The notes beneath the pieces were generated by a model. The model did not search any database. It was not told the DNA's origin and worked only from the letters and a program-made list of their open reading frames with translations. Made by a program: the position numbers and the translations under genes. A DNA stretch of 64,000 nt from Benincasa hispida. Lineage: Eukaryota > Streptophyta > Magnoliopsida > Cucurbitales > Cucurbitaceae. Shown piece after piece: positions 43,791-57,678 of this stretch (position 1 is the stretch's first letter; each line of letters opens with the position of its first letter). Where the stretch lies: the NCBI RefSeq assembly GCF_009727055.1, contig NC_052354.1, forward strand, positions 54,739,617-54,803,616, in the 5' to 3' direction.

Positions 43791-46700
43791 ACTAACCTAC
43801 CTAATTTTTAGAAACTTTTGGATTTAATGATTGAACCATGCAAACTAAAAAAAAAAAATTATTTGATAAAGGAAGAGATTCCTCAATCTATTTCCATATT
43901 ACTCATGATATATATAATATCTCGGGCACCCATAGATATAAGGTTGGCAAATGTATTTTCTTGAATTAATACGGGTAAAATTTTACTGAATAAAGATTGA
44001 AATCTATTTATGTAGATATTCATATATATTTGAACATTTGGGAGATTAAAGTTGTATTTTTCTCAACCGTGAAAAAGTTAATGGGCTTAACCTTTTGAGA
44101 GAGAAAAACCATGGGCTTTAACTGTGCAGCAACCTATAGATCCATTAAAGCCCATTTACCTTGAACATAATTGAGTGGTTTAAATATAAATACTAAAATA
44201 TGATTTTAACTCGAAATTTAATTAGTCAAACATAAGCCTAGCTAAATTTATATAAAACGTGATCAGAAGTTTAAAGATTCAATTCTTCACCTTGTATAGA
44301 ATTTTTTAAAAAAAATCTAAATTTAATTAAGTTTCGATTGATTATATATTTTTGTTTTCAAAATATATTTGATATCTATTTTTCGATTGACTAACATCTT
44401 AATAAAAAAATTAATATTAAAACAAGCCTCAAATTAAGTTAAAAAAGTCCTTTTTGATTATTTTAACATTTTCAACGGTGAAATTATGATGTCTTATGAA
44501 GAAGCTCAAAATTTTATTCGAATAAGTCGAACTTACAAAGATGAGACAGACTCAAATTAAAGATCCTCTAGAGTTTTCTTATGAGAACTTTAAACTAGAT
44601 TAAACGTTCGTGGATTCCATGCGAGAGTTTCATAGAATATTACTTGTTCAGTCCTATCACGATTCGGTAGTCCCTGAGTTAGCCTCCCACACTAGAGGAT
44701 ACCATCTCTCGCAAATCTGGATGGAAGACTACCCTCCATAGGTGGATCTATTTTTTTTTTATAGCGATGATCTCTAATTTTTCATCTTTTTTTTTTCCTT
44801 TTGTATTTTCCTTCATGTTTGCTAAAAAAAAAATTATTTTGAATTTTATCATGATATTCCAACTTCTTTCTTGAATGTTTTGTATTCTCTTTTACTTATT
44901 AAATTTATGCTTTGCTTCTCCCTCCTTCTAGATCCTCTCTTTCTGAGGATGGGAGGAAAAAAAGAAAAGAAAAAAAAAAGATGAACTAATTAAAACAACA
45001 AAATAAACCCCAAAATAAATAATGGCACTGTTGCTTCAATAATATAGAGAGGCTTTTAATTTCAAATGCAACTTGGCCCCTAAAAGTTGCCTTCATTAAC
45101 CATTAGTAATTAGTTAGATTGTCACACAATAATTTTATGGGAGACAGGATTTGTTATATAAGTCAACTCATCACATACCATCAACATTATTTTTATTCGT
45201 AAAAAAAAAAAAAAAAAAAAACAGAAATTTAACTTGAAAATAAATCAATTAGTACTTGAGTTCAATGTTTAAATTGTCGTTACCCACAAAAATATTAAGT
45301 CCTTATTTTACGAAAATTTAATAAAATATCGATATTATATCAACTTCGATGGATATTTCTAGAAAAAATTAAGAAACAAAAAATTCAAAACATAAATTTA
45401 AATTAGTAAATTAGTATTTTATGATATCAAATAAATTTAATGATATCAAATAAATTTACATGTTTATCATTTATATTATTTATATTAGTGACATTTTGAT
45501 GCTTATTTGTTGTGTTTCGTTGATTTTTCTACGATATAAAGGAAATATCAATTCACCGTTCATGTCGATGTCGAACTTATGTAAAAGTAAAAATATCGAT
45601 GAAATTATCGATATGTTAATAGAAATTTAATACTATGATTGAGATATCTACAACTTTACTCATTTAAGTCGTGAATTTTCCACTCCCAATCCTTGTTTCA
45701 ACTAAGGAAGAAAAGAGAAATAAAATAGTAGTTTGAGTGATAGCTAAAATGATTCACAACTATCTTCACCTATAATAAAAAGAATAATAAATTCTATAAT
45801 TAATGACTTCACATTTAAAAGAGATGGGTTAAATTGTCCAAAAATGATCTCCAACATCTTACCTATTACGTAATGATAATGATAATAATTGGGGGAAAAA
45901 AATCAATTTATACCTCTAAAATTTTGAATTATAATACTGAAAAAGAAATTGACATTTTATGACTTAAAATTCTATGCTAATATAATTTTAACTTTTACAA
46001 GTGAATTAATCAATTAAAACCTTTGGATTTCATTTTAAAATTGTTAATATACAATATTTATACGTGTATAGATTCTTTAAATTATACATAGATTACATAA
46101 TATTATAGGGAAACGTAAGAATATAATCGTAAGAATATAATCAAATGAATAGTAGTAACTTTTTACTAGTTGAGCGATTTTTCTATTCCGTCTTTCATTA
46201 TTTTTTTCTACTTAATTTAGATTGCTAATTTGGTATAATTTTAGGAGAAATAATTCTATTTAATTTAGTGTCAGCTAATTAAAATGAAATTAAATGAAAA
46301 GAGTTATAGATGGTCTAAATTGATTCACTTGTAAAAGTGTAGAGTTTAAAAGTTCTTAAATCCAAAATCTTAAATGCTAGTTCTAAACATATTTGAAACA
46401 CCTTTTATTATTATTATTTTTTAGAACAACATATTTGAAATACTTACTATCATTATATATCAATTTTGTAACCTAAGAAATAAAAAATGTTATCTATTAG
46501 AAAGAAATAATAATACGAAATTCTAAAACATTATGTTATACCTATTTAATCTTGGAAGTTTCAAATAAATATTTTTATTGGTAACTAAGTTTTTAAAAAA
46601 CAATTCTAAATGGTTCGTAAACTCGTCTAAAAATTAATATTTGACTCATTAAATATGATGATATTTAATTAGGTGACTATTTTGTTGACATAGAAAAAAT

Positions 46701-49700
46701 ATTAAAGATTCGTTTGGTATAAATCTTTAAGTATTTGATTTTAAAAATAAGTCATCTTAAAATAAATTTGAAGGATTGGATAAATCTCCCGAAAATCTTT
46801 TGAAATATTCTCAAAGAATATATTTTAAACCGTTTCTATAAAAAAAAGAGTTTTAACTTTTTTCCTTTCCTCTAGGGACATCATCTTTGACTACTAATCC
46901 ATTAGGAACAAAGGAAATGAAAGTTTTTTTTTCCTTGAGATTTCGACTGATTTTGTCAATTAATTTTAAAATTGCGACGTCATCAAAGTCGATATTCATC
47001 ATATGATCATCGCCGTATTACCATTATGTCAAGCCAACTAACGATCTAACGAACCTAAGAACTATATAAAACTATTTTCCAATCCTCAATAACTAAAGGT
47101 GTCTCTTTTAAAATTTCAAGGACTATAGAAACACCAATCCCAAACGTCATAGACCAAACATGTATTCTGTCTTTATATCTTTTTAATTAAAAAATATGTT
47201 AGGGTCCAATTATAAATCTAACATTTAAATCACACACGTAAGATGTTTTAACCAGTTGAACGATATATGTTCAAATTACTTAACACATTTTTCTTGAAAA
47301 ACTTTCTAATACTCCCGTGGTACATATTTCTTCTTATTACACTATAAATTTTGTTTTATTAACTAATGTTTTAACGTTATTGGACTTATATCATTTTTAA
47401 ATGATGTTGATGTGATCTATGAATAAATAAAAGTAGAGTAGTATATGAAAAATTCTCTACTTGTTATATTATTGTCAATTAAATGAATAATTATTCAACA
47501 TTTTGGTACAAATTTTGGTGAAATTTAGAAGTGATGGTCCTAAACATTGAGGACCACAAATAACAATCCCTTTTTCTTCTAAGGGGTAGAACAATCCAAG
47601 GAAGGGAGAAAGACAAGTTTAACAAATTATGCACAAACATCTCATCATTATCAACACACAAAGGTCCTATATTTTTGGAAGTTTTCTTTGTCTGTGAAAT
47701 TTGTTGTCTCTCTTTTCAAAGTAGTTAAAGTTTACATTAATTTTCCAACTAAATGTTGAAATAATTCTTACCTAAATTTCTAACACGAATGGAGTCTTTA
47801 ATACGTGATGTTCAAAAAGAAAATGAGATATTGTATTTTTAAACAATTAATTTTTTATAGTTTATAGTACAATACTTCAAATCTACTTTCGTAATTAATA
47901 TTTTAGTATTATTAGATTCTACGTCATTTAAAATGATGTTGACATGATTGGCACATACCAACGTATTATATGAAAATAGTTTTTTTCAGTATAAAATATC
48001 TTGTAATAAGATATACATTTAATTACTTAATTGAATTTCTTTAATTATGGTTTTTTATTTTAAAAAAATAAAGTTTCTTTTATATGGTGATAAATTTAAC
48101 TAGGCTACTTATTCCTCTAGTTTTGAAGGAATAGAAAAAAGGTTGGTGCATTTCAACTTTGCTTTATCACTCAAAACTATAAAACTATTTTTTTTTTCTT
48201 TTGAAAAGAAACCATATAACTTTTAAATGAGGAGGATTGTGATTGAGAAGATTATTCTAAAAAGCTAAGTATTGATTTTTAGTCTTTTAATTTTTAAGAA
48301 TTAAGCTTATAAATGTTTATTCCACCTCTAAATTTCTTGTTTTGTGATTTAGTTTCTACCAATATTTTTGTAAACCATGTCAGGTTTTAAAGACTAGAAA
48401 AAGTAATTTTAAAAACTCATTTTTGCTTTTGGATTTTGAGTAAGAATTTAACTATTTTACTTAAGAAAGATGTAAATTATTATAAGAAATTGAGGAGAAA
48501 TATACCTAATATTCAAAAGCCAAAAACAAAAAAATCAAATAATTACCTACACGTAAATATTACATTTTATAACAATAATATTATTATTAACTTCCAATGT
48601 AACAGATTTCTTTGTCAAGTAAATTTTTTTTTAAAAAAAATTAGCTAAATTTGAGAAAATAAAAAATCAATTGAAAACATGATTTTTCATTGAAATTTGA
48701 CTAAAAATTCAAAATTTATTTTTTAGAAATAAAAATTTTGGACCGAAGAAATTAATAATAAGCAAGAAAATTTCTCAAACCAAAGTTTTATATATATATA
48801 TATATATAAAGAGCTAAAATTAAATAATTAGAAACTGTCTACAATTATAGGAACTACTAAAGTTGTAGTTCAACCTAAGCTTTTTTCATGAACATGAATA
48901 AGTGGTCAAATTTTAATTAAAGTTTTTTGAGAAGGGAGTAATTTCACAATTTATTTAAATTTAGGATTAAAATTGATAAAGAAAAAAATATCTTTTTTTT
49001 TTCAATTACACAAAGAACAACAATTTCTATACGGACATATAATATGAAAAAAAAAAAAACTCAAATATATATTCTTTCAATTTAATTAAATAATTTTTTG
49101 CAAAATGACGGAGAAATAAATTTGAGGACAATATTTAAGACTATTAATATCTTCAAAATCTCCAGATCTGATGACAATTATTTTTTAACGTTTTACATTG
49201 TATTTATACATTTTTATCCTCTTTTTCAAAGTTACGATGTACCTTTAGGTCATAAGCGATTAAAGATGTTTTAAAAAATAAACTTGAACTAATTACACAT
49301 TTATAACTTGGATGAGAAATTATTACATCTTTGACTAGTTTAGAGTATTAATTATTCTTCACTCTTTACATAACCTAATTGTATACAAATTAAAAATTCA
49401 GGACCATAAATGTATTATTCAACATCTAAGGTTTCATTTTTTTTTTTCAAAGATGTAAGTAGGTATGATGGATTATCTTAACAAGAGTCTTCTAGTTTCT
49501 GAGTTGACCAATTTTAATTTGTTTTTAATTTATAAAACCATGATCTTCCTAAACTAATATCTATCCCCATCATATATTGTCACATACACATATATATATA
49601 TATACCTAAAAGCTCTAAAAATGAGTGAGAAAGAGAGTCGGATTTAACCTGGAAAAAAATGATCCAAAATGGCTTTGAACCTAAAGTTATAAGGTCTGTC

Positions 49701-50638
49701 CGACCAAAGATATTTTCTACAAATAGTAAAAAAATCATTCAAATAAAGCAAAAACGACTCCTATAAAAAGTATATATCGAAAATGTCCAACCACATAATT
49801 AGTATCATGTGGAGCAGTGTCTAGCTCTTGAATTTGTTGGGACTATATATAAAAAAAATGGCAAAAGAAATTATAATATTGTAATTTTAAAATTTTTATG
49901 ACTAAATAAAACACAGTATTATATGTCATCCTTAATTCGGATGAAAATTTTATTATTAATTTTGAGGTCAAAGTTCGATTCCTTATCTCACATATGGTAA
50001 ATTAAAAAAAATAATAATAACACAACCAGTTAAAACAACATACATGTTAAATCATGTTCAATAATACATACTTCTAATATAGATTGAAAAAGAAAAGTAG
50101 ATTTCTTTCACAATAAACTTGATATTTTATACCAATGTACAGTTTACATGTGCGACATTGATACATGTATAAATTAAATAGATCCATATACATGAATTAT
50201 TATTAGACTAAATTACCTCTTTGCCCTTTATTACAAAAACATCACTATCTCTTTAAAGTCTTTAGCTTTTTCAAAATATTTCAAAACTTTGAGCATATGA
50301 AGTTGAACAATAATTGAAACTTAAAATTCTGAGATTATTATATTGGTGCTTAGAATGAAAATTGAGACGAGTTCAATTGATCAATCACTATCACACTCAG
50401 TCCAACCTAAATTTCTATTCCAAAAGTCTTAACAAATTTATGTGTAAGAAAACATTTAGATAAGGTCATAGATAATATTACAATTTTCGAAAAATCAATG
50501 ATATCTTTTAAACAAAGGGCAAACTTTCTTTCTTTTTCTTGGGGGGTAATTTAGCCTTGTTATTAATAATTTAACACTATATCATATCATATCATATTGT
50601 AGATGCACAATTTTATATATATATATAATCTCAATTAG
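43791..50638. other. AT-rich spacer downstream of the SHINE gene
   Basis: No gene seen. It holds A or T runs (45199-45220, 48990-49003, 49048-49061), TA repeats (48791-48808, 49588-49603, 50616-50629), SINE-like relics near 47205-47290 and 49940-50000, and a cluster of GGGCTT motifs at 44078-44160. The open stretches are short and of low complexity. Confidence 0.6.
47205..47290 (-). repeat. Possible SINE relic
   Basis: Minus strand CGTTCAACTGGTTAAAACAT resembles the A-box part of plant tRNA-derived SINEs; the B box is decayed. Confidence 0.3.
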
Positions 50639-52218
50639 TTAAATTAGAGAGGGTAAAAAGGTTGCTTCCCCTTGATTATGATCTTGAACTTGAATAATTT
50701 CCGATGGGTTACCATAATTTCTGCTCAGCAATTCCTCAATCATTTGCAATGCAGTTCTTTCTTCTTCTTCATCCATCTCCAAGTTCCTCATCTGGGTCCC
50801 ACTCGCCGCCATTAATGCACCATCACCATCTTCCGACGAGATCAAACCAGAAAAACAGCCACTTTTTTTATTCTTCCTCATCCACCCACTGTCGCCGTCG
50901 CCGCCGCATACGGCGGCGGCGGTGGCGGAGGTTGAGGAGGAGGAGGAGTTCGTTTTTCCGAGATGAACGGTCATGACCCAGCTGGAGTCGGAGCGTTGAC
51001 CAGCACGTTTCTGCCAAACGCCGATGTGGGAATTTTCGGTGTCGAGTCGGAGACACGTCATCGATGGCGACGGTGCCTTGCTGCATTTTCGGAGCTTGGC
51101 ATGAAGAATCTCCGATAAGCCCTTTGGAGAAGATGAAGAAGTGATATTATTATTATTGTTGTTGTTGTTGGGTTTTCCTAATTCCTGCGCCGCTGTTTGG
51201 CTCATTGGAAAGTTGGTTTTTGCGTTCCGGCCACTCATTAAGACGGCGGCCTGATCGTAGGCTCTGGCTGCCTCCTCCGCCGTCTCAAACGTGCCCAGCC
51301 AAACCCTTCTCTTCCTATATATAGATTTTTTTTTTTGAAGAATATGAATAAAAAAAAAATAGATTATTAAGCTTTCATAAGATTATTATTTTCTTCAGCA
51401 ATATACAATTACTTATTGGCACAATTTATTTTGTTATTAACTATTGATTTTAATGTCATTAATAATTCATCAACACAACCATAACTTTACTAAATTAGAT
51501 ATTAATTATCTCTTTATATGTAAAAGTTTTGAATGATCTTAGTTTTAATCTTCAAATCCATATATGAAATAAAGAATATATTGTTTTCTATGATAAAAAA
51601 ATAATAAAAATATCTTTGACTTCTCAAACCTAATTTTTCAGACTTTTCTATTTAGTAAAATTCACTTTGGATAATCATTTTGTTTCTTGTTTTTTGAAAT
51701 GTTAATCTATCAACATTAATTCTATACCCTTACATTTCTTTAACTTCATTATCTACTCTTAAAAAAATATTTTCAAAATCAAATTAAGTCAATTTTAAAT
51801 CACACACAATTTAAAAAAAAAAAAAAAAAAATTTTCTAAATTTTGCTAGGGATTCACATGTCATGAAAAAACATACAATAGAAATTAAAAGGAAGTATAG
51901 GCATAATTTCAAAAAAAACAAAATTAGTCTTAAATATTTTGTAAGTGAAAAGTGACCGAGAGATTAATAATATCATGACTCAATCTCTACTTGGTAAGCA
52001 TGATAGATAGTTTAAAACTCTATTAAAAAAAAAAAAAAGAGGACGACACAAATTGTTACTTTTTCTTTTAACTTATCAACTTAAGCTTTTAGATTCCATA
52101 CGAAAAACAAACCCTAATTACAAAAACAAGAGACTTACAGAAGAGGGTGACGAATTTCAGAGACCCAAGATCCCCAATGTCTTTGCCTAACACCTCTAAA
52201 CTTCTTTGATGATACCAT
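50639..52218 (-). CDS. SHN: SHINE/WIN1-clade AP2/ERF transcription factor, two exons
   Basis: Nuclear DNA-binding activator; family members (SHN/WIN) switch on cuticular wax and cutin biosynthesis in the epidermis. Coding exons are 52139-52218 (80 bp) and 50639-51314 (676 bp), giving 251 residues. Exon 1 encodes [20 protein letters not shown] then EIRHPL; the Leu codon is split by the intron and exon 2 continues [20 protein letters not shown]. The single AP2 domain is residues 6-63 with RGVR, WLGTF and the AAR-AYD helix. The SHINE middle motif is at 93-146 ([33 protein letters not shown]) and the C-terminal motif at 208-226 ([17 protein letters not shown]). It is longer than Arabidopsis SHN1 (199), partly through eight Asn at 76-83 and Ser- and Ala-rich runs. 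Reading frame is intact, so the gene looks functional. Member within the clade is not assigned. Confidence 0.96.
51315..52137 (-). other. Intron of the SHINE gene
   Basis: 823 bp, donor GTAAGT after CTTCT and acceptor TATATATAG before GAAGAG; phase 2. The position inside the AP2 domain, after HPLL, is the usual one for the SHINE clade. It is AT-rich with A runs and no inserted element seen. Confidence 0.92.
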
Positions 52219-52335
52219 GATTTTGGGGAAGAGGGAGGGAGGGAATGAAGGAAAGAGAGATTGAGTTTGTCAGAATATGATGCCCAAAGTACATGGAGGA
52301 CCAAAAGAGGAGGAAGGAGCATAATATAGGGAAGT
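52219..52335 (-). promoter_or_regulatory. Core promoter and 5' leader of the SHINE gene
   Basis: A TATA-like CTATATTATG lies at 52319-52328, about 100 bp before the start codon, followed by a pyrimidine-rich leader (CTTTCCTTCATTCCCTCCC). Start site is inferred only. Upstream (52390-53000) is AT-rich with no motif I would defend. Confidence 0.5.
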
Positions 52336-53024
52336 GATGGGGAAGGTGAAAAATTAAAACTAGAATCTAGGCTACTATTCATCAACCCTAATTTCACTTT
52401 TTTTTTTTCTTTTTTTATCAATATATTTTCTTTCTAGTGTTAGATATCGATATTAATTAGATTAAATGACACGTTTCTTGTTTGTCCTTCAACTTTCATA
52501 GAATTAACAATTTAGTTTTTGAAAAAAATTGTATTGATTGATCTGGTTCTTATACTTCCAAAATTGTAAATGTATATATTTTAAATTTGTAATGAAGAGA
52601 AGATTTAGATTTTTTCGTAAAAATATTTGAAAAAAAAATACATTTGTCTCTAATTTTTTAGTATATAGTTTTCATTTAGTGTCTCCGCTTCAAAATTTTC
52701 ATTTTTTACGTTTGAATTTTGAGTTTAGTTTCTATTTGATTCTAAGTTTAAGAGATTTTATATTTCATTGTCCAGTTTTTCACTTTTAGTCTTTGGTGTT
52801 AACTTTTTTAGTTAATTAATTTATAATAGCGAACTATGATATGAAACTTTTTTTAATCATGAAACATAGGGATTCAATGATAACTATATAGTAAAAAAAA
52901 TGTGTTTTTTTTTTCTGAATATTATATGGGATTTCATGATTTCTTTTTTACCTATGTAGATTGATTGGCTAATGATTATAAAGATCAAATGTGTTTACTA
53001 ACTACAAAGATTGAATTGTTGCCA

Positions 53025-53160
53025 AGGTGAGTTCATAACTCAACAGTAATTGACAGTTTTTTTTTTTTTAATTTTTTTTTAAAGTTATGGTGGTTCAAAT
53101 CCTCATACCCCATTTGTTATACTCAAAAAACAAAAAGGAAAGAAAGAAAAAAAAAAAACA
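53025..53160 (+). repeat. tRNA-derived SINE relic
   Basis: AACTCAACAGTAATTGACAG (A-box part), an internal T run, GGTGGTTCAAATCCTC (B box), ACCCCATTTGTTATACTC, then an A-rich tail. The layout is that of plant SINEs. Target duplication not identified. Confidence 0.55.
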
Positions 53161-53251
53161 CTAAGTTGTCGATATATATATATAGTGATAATATAGGGTA
53201 GAGGGATCAAACTTCATACCTCGAAGTCAATAGAATAAATTTTATATATGA

Positions 53252-53284
<33 letters not shown>

Positions 53285-55096
53285 TAACTAAAAAAAGAAA
53301 AAAAAAAGTTATATACATATATGTGATTTTTTTTTTGTTTTTTTTATGTATACGTGAGATAATATTGATGAAATATGAAAATTGTGGATAAATAATGTAC
53401 ACCAATACAAGAGTTAGGTTAAACTATAAGTTTGTGTTCATAAGACTGTTTGGTGGTATATCAAGACTCAATTTCTATTTTAGATTAGAAGTGATCCATG
53501 AATATTTGTTGGGTTAATTGATTATCCAAAATAATACTTGGATTGTATTTGAATTATATATATTTTGAACAATAAAGTGAATATTGAAAACGCTATTTAC
53601 ATGGTTTTAGTGTTTTTTCCTATTTAAATTTTTTACGAACCCATAGATAAAATAGCGTATATATGAAATATATAACTCTATTTTCTGTTGGATAGGTATT
53701 TGATTTTTCTCTTTTTATTTTTTAAAATTAATTAATACTATTTTTACCCTTAAATTTCCTTTGTTCAGCCAATTATTCGCTAATATTTTAATAATTCAAG
53801 CCAAATTATAAAAATATTAAAAGAAAACAAAGTTTTCAAAATAAATTTTTATCTTTAGAAATCAATAAGTCGATTTCAAAAACAGAAAACTAATTGTTGG
53901 CAACTAAAAACGAAATCAGCCAACAAGTTCTAAACTATTTGTTTTAGATTCCTATTTTTGGATCACCCCCATCTAAACTCATGCCTAGCTAACTCTTGTT
54001 TTTGTTTCTATTTATTTTTTTTAATTTTAAAAGTATATTTAAGATTTGTTTATTTAAACATTTTTAAAAGATCTATAAATCTCACTTTGATCTTTAATAG
54101 GTTAACTACTATATATTAAACCTGTCAATTTAGCACTTAAGCATTAGATGGGTATTGGGTTACTTTTTGTTCCAATATGAACATTATATATGTTTTTAAA
54201 ATACTTAGGAGTTATAGCGTTTGAGGCATCATTTATCTTTATACATCCTATTGAATTATTCAATTATAGTTTATCATATAGAAAATTTTTTTTATTTAAA
54301 AAAAATTAATTCATTTTATAGTGTGAATGATGAAAGAAAAAGTACAAAGATTAGTGCATCTTGAATTTCAATACAGATATTAATATATAATGACAAGCCA
54401 CAATTGAGTGAATTTGAACCAAATAACCCATTCTATTAAACTTATAAAAACTATTTACATTAATAATTGGGTTACTTTTAAGTTATAGATCTTATTGCCA
54501 TTATATATTAATATCTGTATCTGTATTGAAATTCAAGATAATTTGCTATGTTTTATAAAAGATATTAGAGACATCAAGTAATCCTTAATTTTCATATCGA
54601 AATCCTTCCGATTTATGAATATTTTAACATATAGATCGATATTTCAACCTTGTACATAATAGAATATTTTAGATACAAAATAAAAAAAAATAAACCGTTT
54701 ATAATTAGAATTCGGTTTCTATAATTTGATAACATTATCATAAATTTAGTCCTACGTTGTTAGGACTAAATTTTAATTTATATGGTAATTTTGATTTTGA
54801 TTTTCTCTCTAACACATAAAATTGGTGTAGATTGAGACTACTGTCGGTGAATTAAACACTATAATGACTACTACGCTCATTTTCTCTTCCATATATCATA
54901 ATTATTATTTATTTTCACCTAAAACTCTAATTTTCCTTATTGTATTATAGGGTATATGTCCTACATATATCTACCCCAAATAAATGGGCTTTTGCTCAAG
55001 TTCTTTACTTCTGTTAGCCCTTTCGACTTGGGTTTCTTTATGATACTCTCTCTCTAGGAAGAGGGTTAGTTTGGTCACAATTGAAACCACAAAAAA

Positions 55097-55097
<1 letters not shown>

Positions 55098-55137
<40 letters not shown>

Positions 55138-55157
55138 AAAAAAAAAAAAAAAAAAAA
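55098..55157. repeat. Long poly-A run
   Basis: About 60 bases, interrupted by single C or G bases. Length may be unreliable in assembly. A second run lies at 55663-55689. Confidence 0.8.
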
Positions 55158-55662
55158 GAAAGGAAATTGGAGTATATAGCGACTCTTAAGATTGCATTTA
55201 GAAATATGGCAAAAATAGGAACCCATCGAATTTAGAGTTCTATTTGTGGGCGTTAGTATTAGGAGACTAAGTTATTTTGAATACAATGTATTTGTGTTTT
55301 GGTTGATAATGTCTTATTTGATCTCTTTCTTCAAATATGATGTTATTTAATACAGTGTATTTGTATTTGAGTTGGTAAATTTAGGTACAGATGTTTTTTT
55401 ATTATTATTTGATTGGGTAAATTTGGGTAGAAGGTAAATCAAATATTTTTTTTAATTATTTTTCCAATATTTTTGGATTAGTTCAATATTGGGTTCATGG
55501 GTATTTTTGTCTTTTGATTATTAGTATTTTGGGCTCCATAGGGTATTTTCGTCTTTTGCTAATTATTATTTTTTATTTATAAAATTCAGTTTGCTATATT
55601 TACTATTTTAAAACATTTTTGCTATAAATGAGTCTTCAAAATTTGCTATTTCTCTTGTCAAC

Positions 55663-55693
<31 letters not shown>

Positions 55694-55776
55694 AGTGCCT
55701 TCTTATATTAGAAAAATTAGGATAGCTTCTATCTTTGTACATCTGATCAAATTGTCCAATCATGCATCCCTTCAAT

Positions 55777-56717
55777 TAGAGGTGTTCGTGGTTTGGGTTG
55801 GGTTAGGTTTAGGGATATTTTAGGCCCAACCCTATGGTTCGGTTTATGTATTTTTTAACTCAAACTAACCCTTGTTAAATTATGAACTCAAACCAAACCA
55901 ATCCATAAAAAATGGGTTGGGTTGTTCCATCGGTTCCCTTAAAAAAAAGTTTAGAATCACTAATAAAAAACACTTAAATTCCACAATCCACAAGAACGAT
56001 ATCCAAAATCTATTATAACAAAACAAGTCTCCAAAATTCACAAGAAAGTCCATAATGTCTACAAAATTCAAAATATAGGCAACATTTTCAAATGTCTACA
56101 AAATCCATAAGTAAGACTATAATGTCTACTAGGGTGTTCATGGGTTGGGTTGAAAGACTTTTTAGACCCAACCCAATTGTTCGGGTTGTAAATTTTTTCA
56201 ACCCAAATAACCTTTATTAAAAAATGAACTCAACCCAACCCAACCATGAAATATTTGGGTTGGGTTAGTTCAGGTTAATCGAGTCATTTATTTAAAATTT
56301 TATTCTAAAAAAAAGCACAACGTAAATATGTAAAAGTCTAACTTAATTATTTTCATATATTGAATTAACATTAACAACTCAATTTCAATTTATATAGTAA
56401 AAATTTTCTTTCTAAAGTGTAAATAAACTACTTCTAAGAATTGTTGAAGAATAAATTATTTAAAAAATATTGGAATTAAATAAAATTAAAATCAATATAG
56501 GTATAAAATTAAAATCAATATAAGTATTAATAAGTAAGAAAAAATATATTTTAAAGTTAATAATAAATTCGGGTTGGTTTGGGTTATATTAGGTGAACCC
56601 ATGAACCAACCCAACCCATAAAATTTTCATTTATTTGAATCTAACCAACCCAAACCGCATGGATTGAGTTGGGTTGATCAGTTTTTTCGGGTCATCGAGT
56701 TTTTTGAACACCCCTAC
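55777..56717. mobile_element. Compound hAT-type MITE
   Basis: Termini TAGAGGTGTTC and TAGGGGTGTTC (complement of GAACACCCCTA) with flanks CCTTCAAT (55769-55776) and CCCTCAAT (56718-56725), a 7/8 target duplication. The interior is rich in GGGTTGGG and CCCAACCC. A second start-like end TAGGGTGTTCATGGG occurs at 56130, so one copy may sit within or beside another. No coding capacity. Confidence 0.8.
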
Positions 56718-57678
56718 CCTCAATCACAGAGGAAAATAAATATTAATAAATTATAATTAAAAAAAATAAAAGTTTATCATGTGACAACTTGTGTTTGAAC
56801 ACTTAAATAGATTACACAAAGATAAGTAGGATGTAACCAATAATTTTCTTTTAGGTAAACATTTTTGTCATAGTTTGTGTTTAATTTTAACGATATTTTG
56901 AACTTGAATAAATATTGGGTGGAAATAAGTGAAATGTCTCATAAACTATAAGATTTTTTTATTATTAATTTTAGAATACATAGATAACAAACAAAACTAT
57001 GAAAAACAATGGTCACTTTGAAGAATGGTCTTCAAGCCAAATTGATATAATTTTGTTAGAATACATAACTATGTTTCCTAAACAATGTTGAATATTTGTG
57101 GACATGATAAGCAATCTCCTAAGTCACAGAATTGCAAGAGTAGTTGGCGAAACTTTTTTTTAGGAACCTTTAATTGTGATGACGTTGTTCCATATACTTA
57201 GCTGGTGTTAGCATTATGGTATTCATTAACTTTAAATATGTATCACTACTTAGCCTATAGTTCAAGCATATATATATATATATATTGTGAGTTATATATA
57301 TACTTTTATTACTCATCCATAATTATCTATATTATTATAGTATAGTTCTAAGCAATATCTTTTATATATAGTAGACTTTTATTATTCTTTTCATATAGGC
57401 AAATATTAGAACCCTAACTTTTCACTATCATAGGGTAGGTTTCTTTTCAACTTGCTTTTCCTAGGTTTTGATTAAAGTTTTCATTGGCATATCAAGCACA
57501 CATGATTTTCATTTTAAATTTTACTTTTTACAACTCGAGTAACAATTATCCATCGTCAAACTAAGAATAATTTTACTAATTAAGATATACATCTCTTTTA
57601 CTAAAAATTTGAGAGATTCAAGTTCTCAACTTCCATCATTCGTTGAACTAAAAACAGATCTTAGATATTAATTATTTG
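56718..57678. other. AT-rich spacer
   Basis: Nothing recognised apart from a TA repeat at 57270-57286. Confidence 0.6.

Larger units (their letters stand above)
52336..55776. other. AT-rich spacer upstream of the SHINE gene
   Basis: No gene seen. It contains a SINE relic (53025-53160), a TA repeat (53257-53283) and a long A run (55098-55157). Confidence 0.6.

Noticed and set aside
44470..44740. Less AT-rich stretch that first looked like a decayed gene or RNA
   Set aside because: No frame, no tRNA-like fold and no repeat partner in the window.
49960..50000. AAGTTCGATTCCTTATC as a tRNA gene
   Set aside because: Only a B-box-like stretch; no acceptor stem or A box at the right distance. At most a SINE relic.
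50704..50976. His/Arg-rich 90-codon plus-strand frame
   Set aside because: It is the shadow of SHINE exon 2, caused by its GCC and Ser codon repeats.
52089..52421. 110-codon minus-strand frame over the SHINE leader and exon 1
   Set aside because: It is in another frame than the AP2-encoding exon and runs through the splice donor; exon 1 with [12 protein letters not shown] explains the region.
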